A stretch of 64,000 bases of DNA from Planctomycetota bacterium (GTDB lineage Bacteria > Planctomycetota > UBA1135 > GCA-002686595). The notes below the pieces were generated by a model that saw nothing but the letters and a program-made list of their open reading frames with translations, searched no databases and had not been told where the DNA came from. The stretch covers positions 62,001 to 126,000 of the forward strand of contig JABABA010000009.1 in assembly GCA_014238415.1 (NCBI GenBank), in the 5' to 3' direction. Positions 1-8,535 of this stretch are shown in pieces (positions within the stretch are counted from its first letter, which is position 1; each line of letters starts with the position of its first letter). The translations under genes were made by a program, and so were the position numbers.

Positions 1-258
1 CACCTCCACGACCTCGTCAAAACGGATGTCCGTACCGAAACGCTCGGCCTGCTTGCGCAGGTCCTCCATCATCTCCGGGCCCAGGATTCCGTCGGGATAG
101 CCAGGAAAGTTCTCCACATCGGTGGTGATAGTCAGCTGACCACCGGGCTGCATCCCTTGAAACAGGACCGGCTTGAGATTGGCGCGGGCGCTGTATATCG
201 CGGCGGTGTAGCCGGCAGGACCGGAGCCAATGATGACAACATCGTGGAGTTCTGACAT
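1..258 (-). CDS. trxB: Thioredoxin-disulfide reductase, N-terminal part (cut by window edge)
   Basis: Only the first 86 codons lie in the window; the gene runs off the left edge. The translation starts [20 protein letters not shown], giving the FAD-binding GxGxxG Rossmann motif at about residues 11-16. It continues with [20 protein letters not shown], which is close to the conserved GGQL and ENFPG segments of bacterial thioredoxin reductases. The enzyme uses NADPH and FAD to reduce thioredoxin in the cytoplasm. The ATG at 258 is chosen because the family begins a few residues before the FAD motif. The redox-active CxxC and NADPH domain are outside the window. It is divergent from the lipoprotein gene to the right, with about 220 bp between them. 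Confidence 0.93.
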   Translation of the reverse strand, partial: MSELHDVVIIGSGPAGYTAAIYSARANLKPVLFQGMQPGGQLTITTDVENFPGYPDGILGPEMMEDLRKQAERFGTDIRFDEVVEV

Positions 259-477
259 GGGGACACTTTTTGGAGTGCGGAGAAGAAGAGGTCGCTCAGA
301 TTCGGACGCAGAGTGTAGTCCCCCGTCGAGGAAGCTCAAGGGATTGGGCCAGGCTCTTCGAGACCGGGAGAATTTTCTGGGCCTGCAGAGTAGATGACAG
401 CAGTCGATCTCGAGGCCCTCAATACCATGAGGAACCTGCAAGCAGCCCAAAGGGGCGAAAATCTACCCCGAAATCGA

Positions 478-2823
478 ATGCATGTGGATAGGTTGGATGT
501 CTTGGCACTCTCCTCTCAATACCTCTCACGGCCAAAGGTCCTGCTCTGCGCAGGAATTGTGCTCTTTCTCCTGGGTTGCAGCGAAGGCTCGGAAGGCTCA
601 GGGGGAACAGACCCGGGGACTGGTGGCCCGGGTGGTGGCGGTACGGGGGGCGGCGGCGTCGTGGCATCGGGTCGATTCGAGACAGAAGATCCCCTTGATC
701 TGGACGCTGGCGGCGGCGGTGGCGGTGGCGGCGGCGGCGGCGATCCGGACTATGGAATCGGTCAGGCGGGCGAATTAGGGGAAGCAGAAATCCTCGCGTG
801 GCAGGTGGAGCAGCCGGGCCCACGCTCCTTGACAGTCAACTGGACCACCAACTTCCCAACCCTCTGTGAACTCGACTGGGGCACCAGTGAAGAGCTGGGA
901 GCAGTCCAATCCAGCGGCAATGACCCCGCCTTGGAGCACACGGTGACTCTGGAGAACCTGGGCGAAGGTGTGACCTACTGGCTGCGCATCACGGCCGCAG
1001 CCCTTGCAGGATCTGTTGACACAGAGGGACCTTTCTCAGCGCTGGTGGACTCTGCGGACGGGCGCACAGTGAGCGGCACCCTGATCAAGTGGCACCCCGT
1101 GACCTTGACTTTTGAGGGGCCAGCCTTCAGCGAGGCGGATGAATCCCCGAACCCCTTCCTCGACCGGCGCCTGTGGATTGACTTCAGCGCACCATCGGGA
1201 GCCACCATGCGTGTGGAGGGGTTCTTCGCCGGAGATGGCGCCGGAGGCAGCCTGGGCACAGCCTGGCAGGTGCGCGCGGCGTTCTTTGAAGAAGGCACCT
1301 GGGAGTACACCGTGCACTTCCGCGAAGGCGCCGGAGTTGCCACCAACCTGAATCCAGCGGCCGGCCAGGCGGGAATGCTCGCCGGACTGGAAGGCCTCCT
1401 GCCCATCGGCCCCAGAGACACTCAGGCCCCCGGATTCCTGAGCTTCGGCGCGCTGGAGTATGTGGGTGCACACTACCTCAAGTTCCGGGACGGACCGTAC
1501 TTCCTCAAGGGCGGCACGGACAGCCCTGAGAACCTCTTTGGATTCGAGGGATTTGACGACACCTGGGACGAGCCCGGGGGCGCAAGCACCAGCGGCCTGC
1601 CTTCGGGCTTGCACCGTTTTACGCCCCATGTAAAGGACTTTGGCAAGAAGGGGCTCGGTGATGACACAAGTCCCCTCTTCACCTCCAGCACCACCGGCGT
1701 TGACTCCCGTGGGCTGGTCGGAGCCCTGGATTACCTTGCCAGTCGTGGAGTCAACTCGGCCTATTTCCTGCCCATGAACCTGGGAGGCGATGGACGCGAC
1801 ACCTGGCCGTTCCTCGGGCCCCTGGATTCTTCTTCGGACAAACTGCACTACGACCTCTCCAAGCTGCACCAGTGGGGCCTCGTGTTCGCCCATGCCATGC
1901 GCCGGGGCATCGCCCTGCACCTGGTGCTCGGGGAAACCGAATGGGGCAATGAGCATTGGCTCGACAATGGACAGCTGGGACCCGAACGCAAGATCTTCTA
2001 CCGCGAACTGGTAGCGCGCTTCGGGCACCACCCAGCGATCAAGTGGAACCTGGGAGAGGAAACCAATCACCAGTTACCTCAACTAGAAGAGTTCGCGGCC
2101 TGGATCCAAGAGCTGACACCCTACGAACACCCCATCGCCTTCCACACCCACGGCATCGGACCCAGCGGCGACTACGCTCCGTACAGCAATATCCTGGGCA
2201 ACCCCCTCTTCCAAGCCACCTCGCTGCAGGCCTCACCGAACGACTCCGGCCCCATCGTCGAACGCTGGCGCGCGGACTCCGCCGCCGCAGGACAGTCCTG
2301 GGTGATCGACTTCGACGAGCAGACCACGGGCCTGACCGACACGAACACCAACTCCCTGCGCAAACAGCACCTTTGGGATGTGTACCTTTCCGGCGGCCAG
2401 TTGGAGTGGTACTTCGGCTACCACAGCCTGCCCCTGGGCGGCGATCTACGCACCGAAGACTTCCGAACCCGAGAGGCCATGTGGGACCAGATGCGCTACG
2501 CCCGGGAATTCCTCGAAGCCCTGCCGTTCTGGGAGATGCAGCCCCAGGACGATCTGATGACCGACGAGCGGCAAGCCTATGGGGGCGGCGAGGTCTTCGC
2601 ACGGCCCGGCGATGTCTATGCCCTCTATATGCCGGTGTCCGATCTGGCTCCCACACTGGACCTGAGTTCCGCGCCGGGGACCTTCCACCTCACCTGGTTC
2701 GACCCCCGCAACGGCGTCTCCTACCCGATTGCCGCCCCCATCAGCGGAGGAGCTCCGGTTTCCCTCGGTCTGCCACCCTTCGCCCACAGCCAGGACTGGG
2801 CGGCTTTGGTTGAGCGCGATTAG
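478..2823 (+). CDS. Secreted lipoprotein with Fn3-like and DUF5060-like domains, putative glycoside hydrolase
   Basis: Predicted 781-residue lipoprotein. The ATG at 478 puts a hydrophobic stretch and lipobox LLGC near residue 34; the frame stays open upstream to an ATG at 394, so the start is uncertain. After the lipobox come Gly-rich linkers, including a run of 11 glycines. A fibronectin-III/purple-acid-phosphatase-type beta domain follows (around LTVNWTTNFPTLCELDWGTS). Next is a DUF5060-like beta domain (from GTLIKWHPVTLTFEG) and a central catalytic-like barrel with ASRGVNSAYFLPMNLGG and AIKWNLGEE. The C-terminus (GDVYALYMP to SQDWAALVERD) resembles the collagenase-type putative collagen-binding domain that often ends such glycosidases. 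It probably acts on extracellular polysaccharide; the substrate is unknown. Confidence 0.72.
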   Translation: MHVDRLDVLALSSQYLSRPKVLLCAGIVLFLLGCSEGSEGSGGTDPGTGGPGGGGTGGGGVVASGRFETEDPLDLDAGGGGGGGGGGGDPDYGIGQAGELGEAEILAWQVEQPGPRSLTVNWTTNFPTLCELDWGTSEELGAVQSSGNDPALEHTVTLENLGEGVTYWLRITAAALAGSVDTEGPFSALVDSADGRTVSGTLIKWHPVTLTFEGPAFSEADESPNPFLDRRLWIDFSAPSGATMRVEGFFAGDGAGGSLGTAWQVRAAFFEEGTWEYTVHFREGAGVATNLNPAAGQAGMLAGLEGLLPIGPRDTQAPGFLSFGALEYVGAHYLKFRDGPYFLKGGTDSPENLFGFEGFDDTWDEPGGASTSGLPSGLHRFTPHVKDFGKKGLGDDTSPLFTSSTTGVDSRGLVGALDYLASRGVNSAYFLPMNLGGDGRDTWPFLGPLDSSSDKLHYDLSKLHQWGLVFAHAMRRGIALHLVLGETEWGNEHWLDNGQLGPERKIFYRELVARFGHHPAIKWNLGEETNHQLPQLEEFAAWIQELTPYEHPIAFHTHGIGPSGDYAPYSNILGNPLFQATSLQASPNDSGPIVERWRADSAAAGQSWVIDFDEQTTGLTDTNTNSLRKQHLWDVYLSGGQLEWYFGYHSLPLGGDLRTEDFRTREAMWDQMRYAREFLEALPFWEMQPQDDLMTDERQAYGGGEVFARPGDVYALYMPVSDLAPTLDLSSAPGTFHLTWFDPRNGVSYPIAAPISGGAPVSLGLPPFAHSQDWAALVERD
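709..743 (+). repeat. GGC/GGT trinucleotide tract encoding an 11-glycine run
   Basis: An almost pure run of GGC and GGT codons inside the lipoprotein gene encodes consecutive glycines between the lipobox and the first folded domain. A second Gly-rich block lies at about 620-660. Such tracts can change length by strand slippage in steps of one codon without breaking the frame, and so would alter linker length. Confidence 0.8.
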
Positions 2824-2848
2824 TCACAGGGTGCTCAAGTAAAGGGAT

Positions 2849-3202
2849 TCACCCCTTCTCCGGGACACCGAGAAATTCCAGAAGCAAACCCGGCGGCCGG
2901 GCCACGATGGCACGCTGTCCCTGCACAACAATCGGCCGCTGCAGGAGGCTCGGATCCTGCACCAGCGCTGCAATCAATCCCGCCTCGTCCAAGGACAAAT
3001 CCGCTCCGCGCACCCAATCCCGCACGGGCAGGTCCAGCTGTTCCTGCAGGCGCTGCAGTTCCTCTGCGGACAGGGGCTCCTGCAAGTAGTCTCGAACAAC
3101 AAAATCCTGACCGCTCTGCTCCAGCAATTCCATTGCTGCGCGGCTCTTGGAACAATTCGGGTTGTAGATCAAACAGGGTGCGGATTCGGAGGAAGTGCTC
3201 AT
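2849..3202 (-). CDS. ArsC/Spx-family thioredoxin-fold reductase (arsenate reductase-like)
   Basis: A 117-residue protein starting MSTSSESAPCLIYNPNCSKS. The NPxCSKSR motif (Cys17) matches the catalytic Cys loop of the glutaredoxin-coupled ArsC/YfgD family. The C-terminal RPIVVQGQRAIVARPP corresponds to the conserved RPI...RPP segment. Length is normal for the family (about 115-140). Members reduce arsenate or act as general thiol oxidoreductases, and the sequence does not separate these. No ars regulator or efflux gene is nearby, so a housekeeping YfgD-like role is as likely as arsenic resistance. The start at 3202 is chosen because the open frame upstream (to 3460) is non-homologous and overlaps the divergent glycerol-3-phosphate dehydrogenase gene. 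Confidence 0.83.
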   Translation of the reverse strand: MSTSSESAPCLIYNPNCSKSRAAMELLEQSGQDFVVRDYLQEPLSAEELQRLQEQLDLPVRDWVRGADLSLDEAGLIAALVQDPSLLQRPIVVQGQRAIVARPPGLLLEFLGVPEKG

Positions 3203-3315
3203 GGAACAGAGGGTAGATCCTCTCCCGCCTTGTCGCCCGTCCCCAGCAGCCTTTTTCCCCAAAAAAGAAGCGCAGAACCATGAACAGTCTCCGGGACCCG
3301 ATGGCTTAGGCTGCG

Positions 3316-4503
3316 ATGGTGGAAAGGGTGGATTTTGATGTTCTGGTGATCGGCTGCGGAATTGGCGGGGCCGGGGTGGCCCAGGCGTTGGCAGCGGCAG
3401 GGCATGAGACTCTGGTGGTGGAAAAGAAGGAGCCAGCGGCGGGGACCTCAAGCCGATCAAGCAAACTGATCCACGGGGGGCTGCGCTACTTGGAAACCAT
3501 GGAACTGCGCCTGGTGCATGAGTCCCTGCGTGAACGCAAGATCATGCTCAAGATTGCGCCCCATCTGGTGCGGCTGATCGACTTCCATATTCCTGTGTAT
3601 GGAGACATGAAACGCGGCCCTTGGACCATGCGCGCTGGATTGAGCCTCTACTCACTCCTGGCGGGCTTCAGGAAGGACAGCCGTTTTTGCAGCCTGCCCA
3701 GAAGTGAATGGGACGATCTGGATGGCCTGCGCACCAAGGGACTGCGCGCAGTCTATCGATATCAGGATGGAGCCACCGATGACGCACTCCTGACCCGCGC
3801 TGTGCTGGCTTCGTCGATTGAACTGGGAGCACAGCACTCCCTCAATACGGAGCTGGTTAGGGCAGAATGGAAGCAGGACTGCTGGCAGGTTGAACTCCTG
3901 CGAGAGAACAAGACCGAAACCTTGAAGGCCCGCATCCTGGTCAACGCGGCAGGGCCCTGGGCCGCTGAAGTAGCACAGCGACTGCACCCCGCAGCACCCT
4001 GCCCGCAGGTGGCGCTGGTTGCAGGCAGCCACCTTGAACTCCCCGGAGCTCTGAACAAGGGAGCCTTCTATGTGGAAGCCCAGCATGACCGCCGTGCGGT
4101 GTTCGCAATACCCTGGAAAGGACACACCCTGCTGGGAACCACCGAACGTCCCTACTCCGGGGAGCCTGACAAGATCATTCCGAGCCAAGAGGAAATCGAC
4201 TATCTGCGTACGGTCTTCCAGAGGCATTTTCCACAGGCCGACTCCACGCCCCTCACCAGCTGGGCGGGACTGCGGGTCTTGGAAGACGGCAAGGGCCGCG
4301 CCTTCAAGCGTTCGAGAGAAGTGCTGCTACCTATCGACGACGCACACAATCCCAGGGTGCTCTCTATCCTAGGTGGGAAACTCACAGCCTACCGAGCCAC
4401 GGCAGAGCGTGTCTTGGCTACCCTCGCCCCAAGTCTGCCCAGAGCCGAACGCAAAGCGGATACGAGCACCTTGCGCCTGCCTGAGGACAAGAGCAGAGCT
4501 TGA
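3316..4503 (+). CDS. glpD: FAD-dependent glycerol-3-phosphate dehydrogenase, short form
   Basis: A 395-residue FAD oxidoreductase. It has the dinucleotide-binding motif VIGCGIGGAGVAQAL near residue 12 and the GlpA/GlpD signature SSKLIHGGLRYLETMELRLV, with GHTLLGTTERPY and SILGGKLTAYRATAERVL further on. The family oxidises sn-glycerol 3-phosphate to dihydroxyacetone phosphate and passes electrons to quinone at the membrane. It stops shortly after the GGKLTAYR segment. The usual C-terminal helical domain of GlpD (total about 500-560 residues) is therefore missing. No continuation was seen in the other frames downstream, so this looks like a natural short form rather than a fresh frameshift. It is divergent from the ArsC-like gene. 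Confidence 0.86.
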   Translation: MVERVDFDVLVIGCGIGGAGVAQALAAAGHETLVVEKKEPAAGTSSRSSKLIHGGLRYLETMELRLVHESLRERKIMLKIAPHLVRLIDFHIPVYGDMKRGPWTMRAGLSLYSLLAGFRKDSRFCSLPRSEWDDLDGLRTKGLRAVYRYQDGATDDALLTRAVLASSIELGAQHSLNTELVRAEWKQDCWQVELLRENKTETLKARILVNAAGPWAAEVAQRLHPAAPCPQVALVAGSHLELPGALNKGAFYVEAQHDRRAVFAIPWKGHTLLGTTERPYSGEPDKIIPSQEEIDYLRTVFQRHFPQADSTPLTSWAGLRVLEDGKGRAFKRSREVLLPIDDAHNPRVLSILGGKLTAYRATAERVLATLAPSLPRAERKADTSTLRLPEDKSRA

Positions 4504-4745
4504 CCTTGGCACTGCTGCATCGGGGCGCCAGACCGCTCTGCCTCTTCCGCCCGCCTGTCCTCTGAATCCGAAGGTGACTGCTCTGTCGATTGAATCCCTG
4601 AGTTGAGATCGATCAGGCACCTTGGACCTGCACCTGTAGGATGCAGTCTCAAATCCCAGGCAATACCCAGGTCCAGCCTCAAGTGGCCGCGACCAGGCAG
4701 AAAACCCTGTAAGGCTTCTACCTCTCAGAACACTACCCTAGCGCG

Positions 4746-5858
4746 GTGCACATCCTTGCCCTCTGCGCTGTCCCCCCCTGGCCAGCCCTCGACGGAGGGC
4801 GCCGCCGAACCCTGGAGTTGCTCTCAGCACTGGCTCAACGGGTTCCTGTCACCCTTTGCGCGGTGGAGGACCCAGGTACCCATCACGATCTGCCCGGAGG
4901 GGCGAGCGCTTTTCAGACGGTACACATCTTCCCTCGCAGCCCCCTGCCTCCGGGAGTCGCTCCCCTCGCAGCCCGACCAGAACGCTGGTTCCACTCTCAA
5001 GCTCTCAAGGCCTGGCTGGCAAAGCGCGACAACAGCGGCCGTTTTTCTGCTCTGTTCTTGGATGAGCCATGGCTCCTGCGCACGGTGCCCCGGGGATCTC
5101 CACCAATTCTCGCGCATCACCACAAGCTTGAAGTGGAACTCGCCCGGGACCTGCAACATCCCTGGCATGAACGGCTGCGGGTAGAACGCTTGGAACGCAT
5201 GCTGGCCCTGCGCGCAAGAACCCATGTATTCGCAAGCCAGGAAGACCGTACCCGTTTCCTCAGCCGCCACCCTGGAACCAGGGCCCAGGTGCTGCCTGCA
5301 GGTGTGGATCCGCGACGCTTCGTGGTGCCCGAAGCAAAACGGGACCGCAACCGACTCCTGTTCTTTGGCAGCCTGAACTACGAGCCCAACCGCCGCGCCC
5401 TGACCGAGCTGTTCCATAACCACTGGCCCCGCATCCACCAGCAGCATCCGCAGTTGGTGCTGGAAGTCGTTGGTTCCGGGGAAGCGCCTGAACTCCGCGA
5501 AAAAAAACCCAATGGTGTGGAATGGGTAGGCTATGTGCCCGACCCACTGCCTTACCTGCAACATGCCTGTGCTCTTTTGGCGCCGATACCCATCGCCGGG
5601 GGCGCGCGGCAGAAAATGGTAGAGGCCCTGGCCACAGGCTGTCCCATCATCGCCACCGAGCGCGCGGCGGAAGGCCTGCCCCACGCCACGGACTGGCTTC
5701 AATTGACTCAACCCGGAGAGGCCTTTGGACATGGAGTTCTTGAACATCTGGCCAACCCCGAACCAGGCTTCGAGCGAAGTCTGCGGGCGGCGGAGTGGGT
5801 GCGCTTACACTTCAGTTGGAATGCTCTGGCGAGGCAGCTCGAAGGCTTCCTGGGCTGA
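4746..5858 (+). CDS. GT4-type glycosyltransferase
   Basis: A 370-residue GT-B fold glycosyltransferase starting at GTG 4746 (HILALCAVPPWPALDGGRRR). The N-terminal motif with a Gly-Gly-Arg-Arg turn is typical of retaining GT4 enzymes. The C-terminal half carries LLFFGSLNYEPNRRAL and a donor-binding segment, PIAGGARQKMVEALATGCPI, followed by ATERAAEGL. It is expected to move a sugar from a nucleotide donor onto a lipid-linked or surface glycan in the cytoplasm. It converges on the next glycosyltransferase with only 3 bp between the stops. The 242 bp upstream (4504-4745) show no gene. Confidence 0.88.
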   Translation: MHILALCAVPPWPALDGGRRRTLELLSALAQRVPVTLCAVEDPGTHHDLPGGASAFQTVHIFPRSPLPPGVAPLAARPERWFHSQALKAWLAKRDNSGRFSALFLDEPWLLRTVPRGSPPILAHHHKLEVELARDLQHPWHERLRVERLERMLALRARTHVFASQEDRTRFLSRHPGTRAQVLPAGVDPRRFVVPEAKRDRNRLLFFGSLNYEPNRRALTELFHNHWPRIHQQHPQLVLEVVGSGEAPELREKKPNGVEWVGYVPDPLPYLQHACALLAPIPIAGGARQKMVEALATGCPIIATERAAEGLPHATDWLQLTQPGEAFGHGVLEHLANPEPGFERSLRAAEWVRLHFSWNALARQLEGFLG

Positions 5859-5861
5859 AAC

Positions 5862-7115
5862 CTAGGCAGCCTGATCAGTGCGGCCCTGCAACACAGCGGC
5901 ATAGACCGCCAACACGTCGTTGGTCATTTCCAAGGTGCTCTTGATCCCCTCACAGGGTTGGATCAGACCCCTCTTGAATGCGCGGATCGACTCCACCCAG
6001 GCGTCTTGATCTCCAGGCTCCACCAAGGTCACGCCCGGATCCTGATCCAATTGAACCAAACCGCCAATACGCGAGGCCAGCACCGGCAAGCCGGTGGCCC
6101 GAGCTTCGCGAGCGCCGAGGCCAAAGCCCTCTTCCCATAGAGAAGGCACCACCACTCCGTCGAGCATCGCCAGAACTTCGGCCCGGCGGGCGGGATGGAA
6201 GCTCGGATGCAAACGGATGGCGGAATGATCCCTGGCCAGGGCCTCGACTTTGTTCACCGTCTGGGAATCTCCGTGGTAGCTTGTGCGCGGCCCATGAATC
6301 TCAAGCACGAGATCCGCACGGCCTGCGGCCACAACAGCCTCGGCCAGGGGCAGCACTCCCTTGGAAGGCTGCACGCTGCCAAGCACGCCCAGGCGCAGAA
6401 GATCATCGTCACCGCGCATGGCGCGCAGACGCTTTGTCTCCAACCCTAGAGATTCGGCTTCAATTCCCAAGGGCATCACCCTCCCAAGGGCATGCGGCCC
6501 CGCGCACTCAAACCCCGCTCGTTGATGCGCTTCAAGCAGAGTGCCGGAAGGGGCCATGATCCGGTCCACGAATTGCAATGCCTGGTTCGCGTGCAGCAGG
6601 CGTTGGGTCAGGTGCTCAGCTGTCTGCGCCAATTCAGCATGGGATTCCCCCAGGCACTTCGCGCAGACATCAGGATCCGGAACCCTGCAAAGGTAGTTCG
6701 AAACATGCCAACGCTGTCCCCGAGGACAAATCAGCCAATCGTCGTGCAAGGTGACCACCACCGGCAGGCCGCGCTTTCGAAGTATATCCAGGGCCCTCGC
6801 ACCCCATCCCGAAAGGTGATGCACATGCACCAATTCCGGGCGCAGGGTATCGAGCCAGAGTTCAATGGCGTCGTCACTTTGGACTCCCCCAGCGAGAGCG
6901 GCTGACTCGCCGCTCAGGCGTGGCTGCCTGGTGACCGTCACACCACCTTGATTCAACAAGCGAGCGCCCTGCTCGGCGGAACCCCAGGCCAGGGCACCCA
7001 CCTCAACTCCCTGCTGCACAAGGGCCTCCGCCAGGGCGGAAGTGTGCACCTCTATACCCCCCGCATCCGGGCTCCAGCCCTGGCCCAAGAAGCCGATCCG
7101 ACGGGGAAGACGCAC
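5862..7115 (-). CDS. GT4-type glycosyltransferase with Cys-rich insert
   Basis: A 417-residue GT-B glycosyltransferase: MRLPRRIGFLGQGWSPDAGG at the N-terminus and VVPSLWEEGFGLGAREARAT as the EX7E-type donor site. The middle has LGSVQPSKGVLPLAEAV. At about residues 125-160 there is a small Cys-rich insert (CPRG, then Cys-x-Val, then CAKC), seen in several GT4 enzymes and possibly metal binding. It is the last gene of the minus-strand run that includes the bat genes, 73 bp after another GT4 with the same kind of insert. The pair probably acts on the same surface polysaccharide or glycolipid. Substrate unknown. Confidence 0.88.
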   Translation of the reverse strand: MRLPRRIGFLGQGWSPDAGGIEVHTSALAEALVQQGVEVGALAWGSAEQGARLLNQGGVTVTRQPRLSGESAALAGGVQSDDAIELWLDTLRPELVHVHHLSGWGARALDILRKRGLPVVVTLHDDWLICPRGQRWHVSNYLCRVPDPDVCAKCLGESHAELAQTAEHLTQRLLHANQALQFVDRIMAPSGTLLEAHQRAGFECAGPHALGRVMPLGIEAESLGLETKRLRAMRGDDDLLRLGVLGSVQPSKGVLPLAEAVVAAGRADLVLEIHGPRTSYHGDSQTVNKVEALARDHSAIRLHPSFHPARRAEVLAMLDGVVVPSLWEEGFGLGAREARATGLPVLASRIGGLVQLDQDPGVTLVEPGDQDAWVESIRAFKRGLIQPCEGIKSTLEMTNDVLAVYAAVLQGRTDQAA

Positions 7116-7188
7116 GGTCCTCCATCGACCAACTGACCCCGACAGCCTTGAGTCGGGAGCCTTTCAATGCCCCAAGAATGCCTCGGGC

Positions 7189-8535
7189 CTAGCTCCCAGA
7201 CACCAGCCGCAGACCTGGCCGACCCTCGCGCAGACGCCGGTAGTGGCCCAGCAGGGCATCGATGTGGTCGCCGCGGGAGATCGGCATGGCCTCGGGCACG
7301 AGGTTCCGGCGGGGTTCATTGCGAATCATGATGCCCATTGCAACTGAGAGCGCGGCGGCATCTCCGGGGGTGATGAAGGTGGTGCCTGGAGGCACCACCT
7401 CACGAATGCCCGGCACATCCGAGACAATCAGGGGCAGACCCATGGCGATAGCCTGCAACACCGTCAGGGGCGCGTTCTCGGTCCAGCAGCTGGGCACAAT
7501 GACCGCATCCAATTCAGCCATGGCCCAGGGGGCCTGCAGGGGTTCGAAGGAACCGTGAAAATCTATCCGGGGCGCCAGCCGAGGATCCCAGGTGCGGGCG
7601 ATGAAGCGTCCGTGTCGGCCTCCCACCGGCGTACCGTGCACGCGTACGGACCACTTGCGGTCCCGGTAGGTGGAGTCTTTTGCCAACCGGCCCACGGCCC
7701 TGAAGATCACGTCAAGTCCCTTGTGGGGTTGAAACTGGCCTAGGAACCCGAAGCGAAACATGTCCTCTCCGTGGTTGGGCGGTGCGTCGTTGAAAGGCCG
7801 TTCGTCAATTCCATAACAGAGCACTTCGAGCTTCTCAGCAGGAACCACGCTTCCACGCAGACGAGAGGCAATTGCTTCCGTGGGCGCAATGAAGAGATCG
7901 GTAGCCTGAACGGTTTCCTCCAGGGCCCGATTGCGTTCCTTGAGGTCAGCAGCCGTAGGCACCAGACCCAAACCGCCAACGCCAGCCATGGCAGTTGCCA
8001 AGAGTTGTTTGGCACCACGCAAGGGTTGGGGTCCATCGTATTGACCAAGGGTGCGCACACAGCGGGCGCACTTGACCGGTTCACTGCCGTCGCAGGGGTT
8101 CAAGAACGCGTCAAGGAATTGACCACGGTGGCAACTGATGCCAAAGTCCGTCAAGGTCACCAACACCTTTGCGCCGCTGTCTCGGGCCAAGGACGGCAAG
8201 CGCGCAGAGAGTCCCCACAGAAAATGGGTGAAGTGCACCACATCAGGTTTGTGAGACCGAAGAATCGTATCAAAGCAGCGCTCGACGCCCTCGCTCAGGT
8301 AACTGTCCCGGAATCGCTTGGTGCGAGTTGGCGGATTCGAGACCTCATGCAGGGTCAAGCCATAACGCGTGGTACTGGTTACGCTAAAGCGTTCAGCTTT
8401 CCCCTCCCGTCTCGGACAGAAGACGCTCACATGGTGACCTCGGGCGGCAAGACCGACCGCAGCCTGATGAGTGTAGAACTCAGTACCCCACTGTCCGTTG
8501 GGTGGGAAACCATTGGAAACGAAGAGAATCTTCAA
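7189..8535 (-). CDS. GT4-type glycosyltransferase with Cys-rich insert
   Basis: A 448-residue GT-B glycosyltransferase: MKILFVSNGFPPNGQWGTEF at the start (GT4 N-terminal domain), FGFLGQFQPHKGLDVIFRAV in the middle and DAVIVPSCWTENAPLTVLQA as the donor-binding EX7E-like region. A Cys-rich insert (CHRG ... CDGS ... CARC) at about residues 135-165 parallels that of the next gene. The start codon overlaps the stop of the upstream sulfatase-like lipoprotein gene by 4 bp (ATGA), which indicates coupled translation and supports this start. It probably works with its neighbour in surface glycan assembly. Confidence 0.88.
   Translation of the reverse strand: MKILFVSNGFPPNGQWGTEFYTHQAAVGLAARGHHVSVFCPRREGKAERFSVTSTTRYGLTLHEVSNPPTRTKRFRDSYLSEGVERCFDTILRSHKPDVVHFTHFLWGLSARLPSLARDSGAKVLVTLTDFGISCHRGQFLDAFLNPCDGSEPVKCARCVRTLGQYDGPQPLRGAKQLLATAMAGVGGLGLVPTAADLKERNRALEETVQATDLFIAPTEAIASRLRGSVVPAEKLEVLCYGIDERPFNDAPPNHGEDMFRFGFLGQFQPHKGLDVIFRAVGRLAKDSTYRDRKWSVRVHGTPVGGRHGRFIARTWDPRLAPRIDFHGSFEPLQAPWAMAELDAVIVPSCWTENAPLTVLQAIAMGLPLIVSDVPGIREVVPPGTTFITPGDAAALSVAMGIMIRNEPRRNLVPEAMPISRGDHIDALLGHYRRLREGRPGLRLVSGS

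Noticed and set aside
709..743. CRISPR or other array in the short repeats near the lipoprotein start
   Set aside because: They are codon repeats for glycine, with no spacers.
2842..2857. AAGGG/CCCTT hairpin between two convergent genes as terminator
   Set aside because: Only 5 bp, no T-run, and it overlaps the end of the ArsC-like gene.
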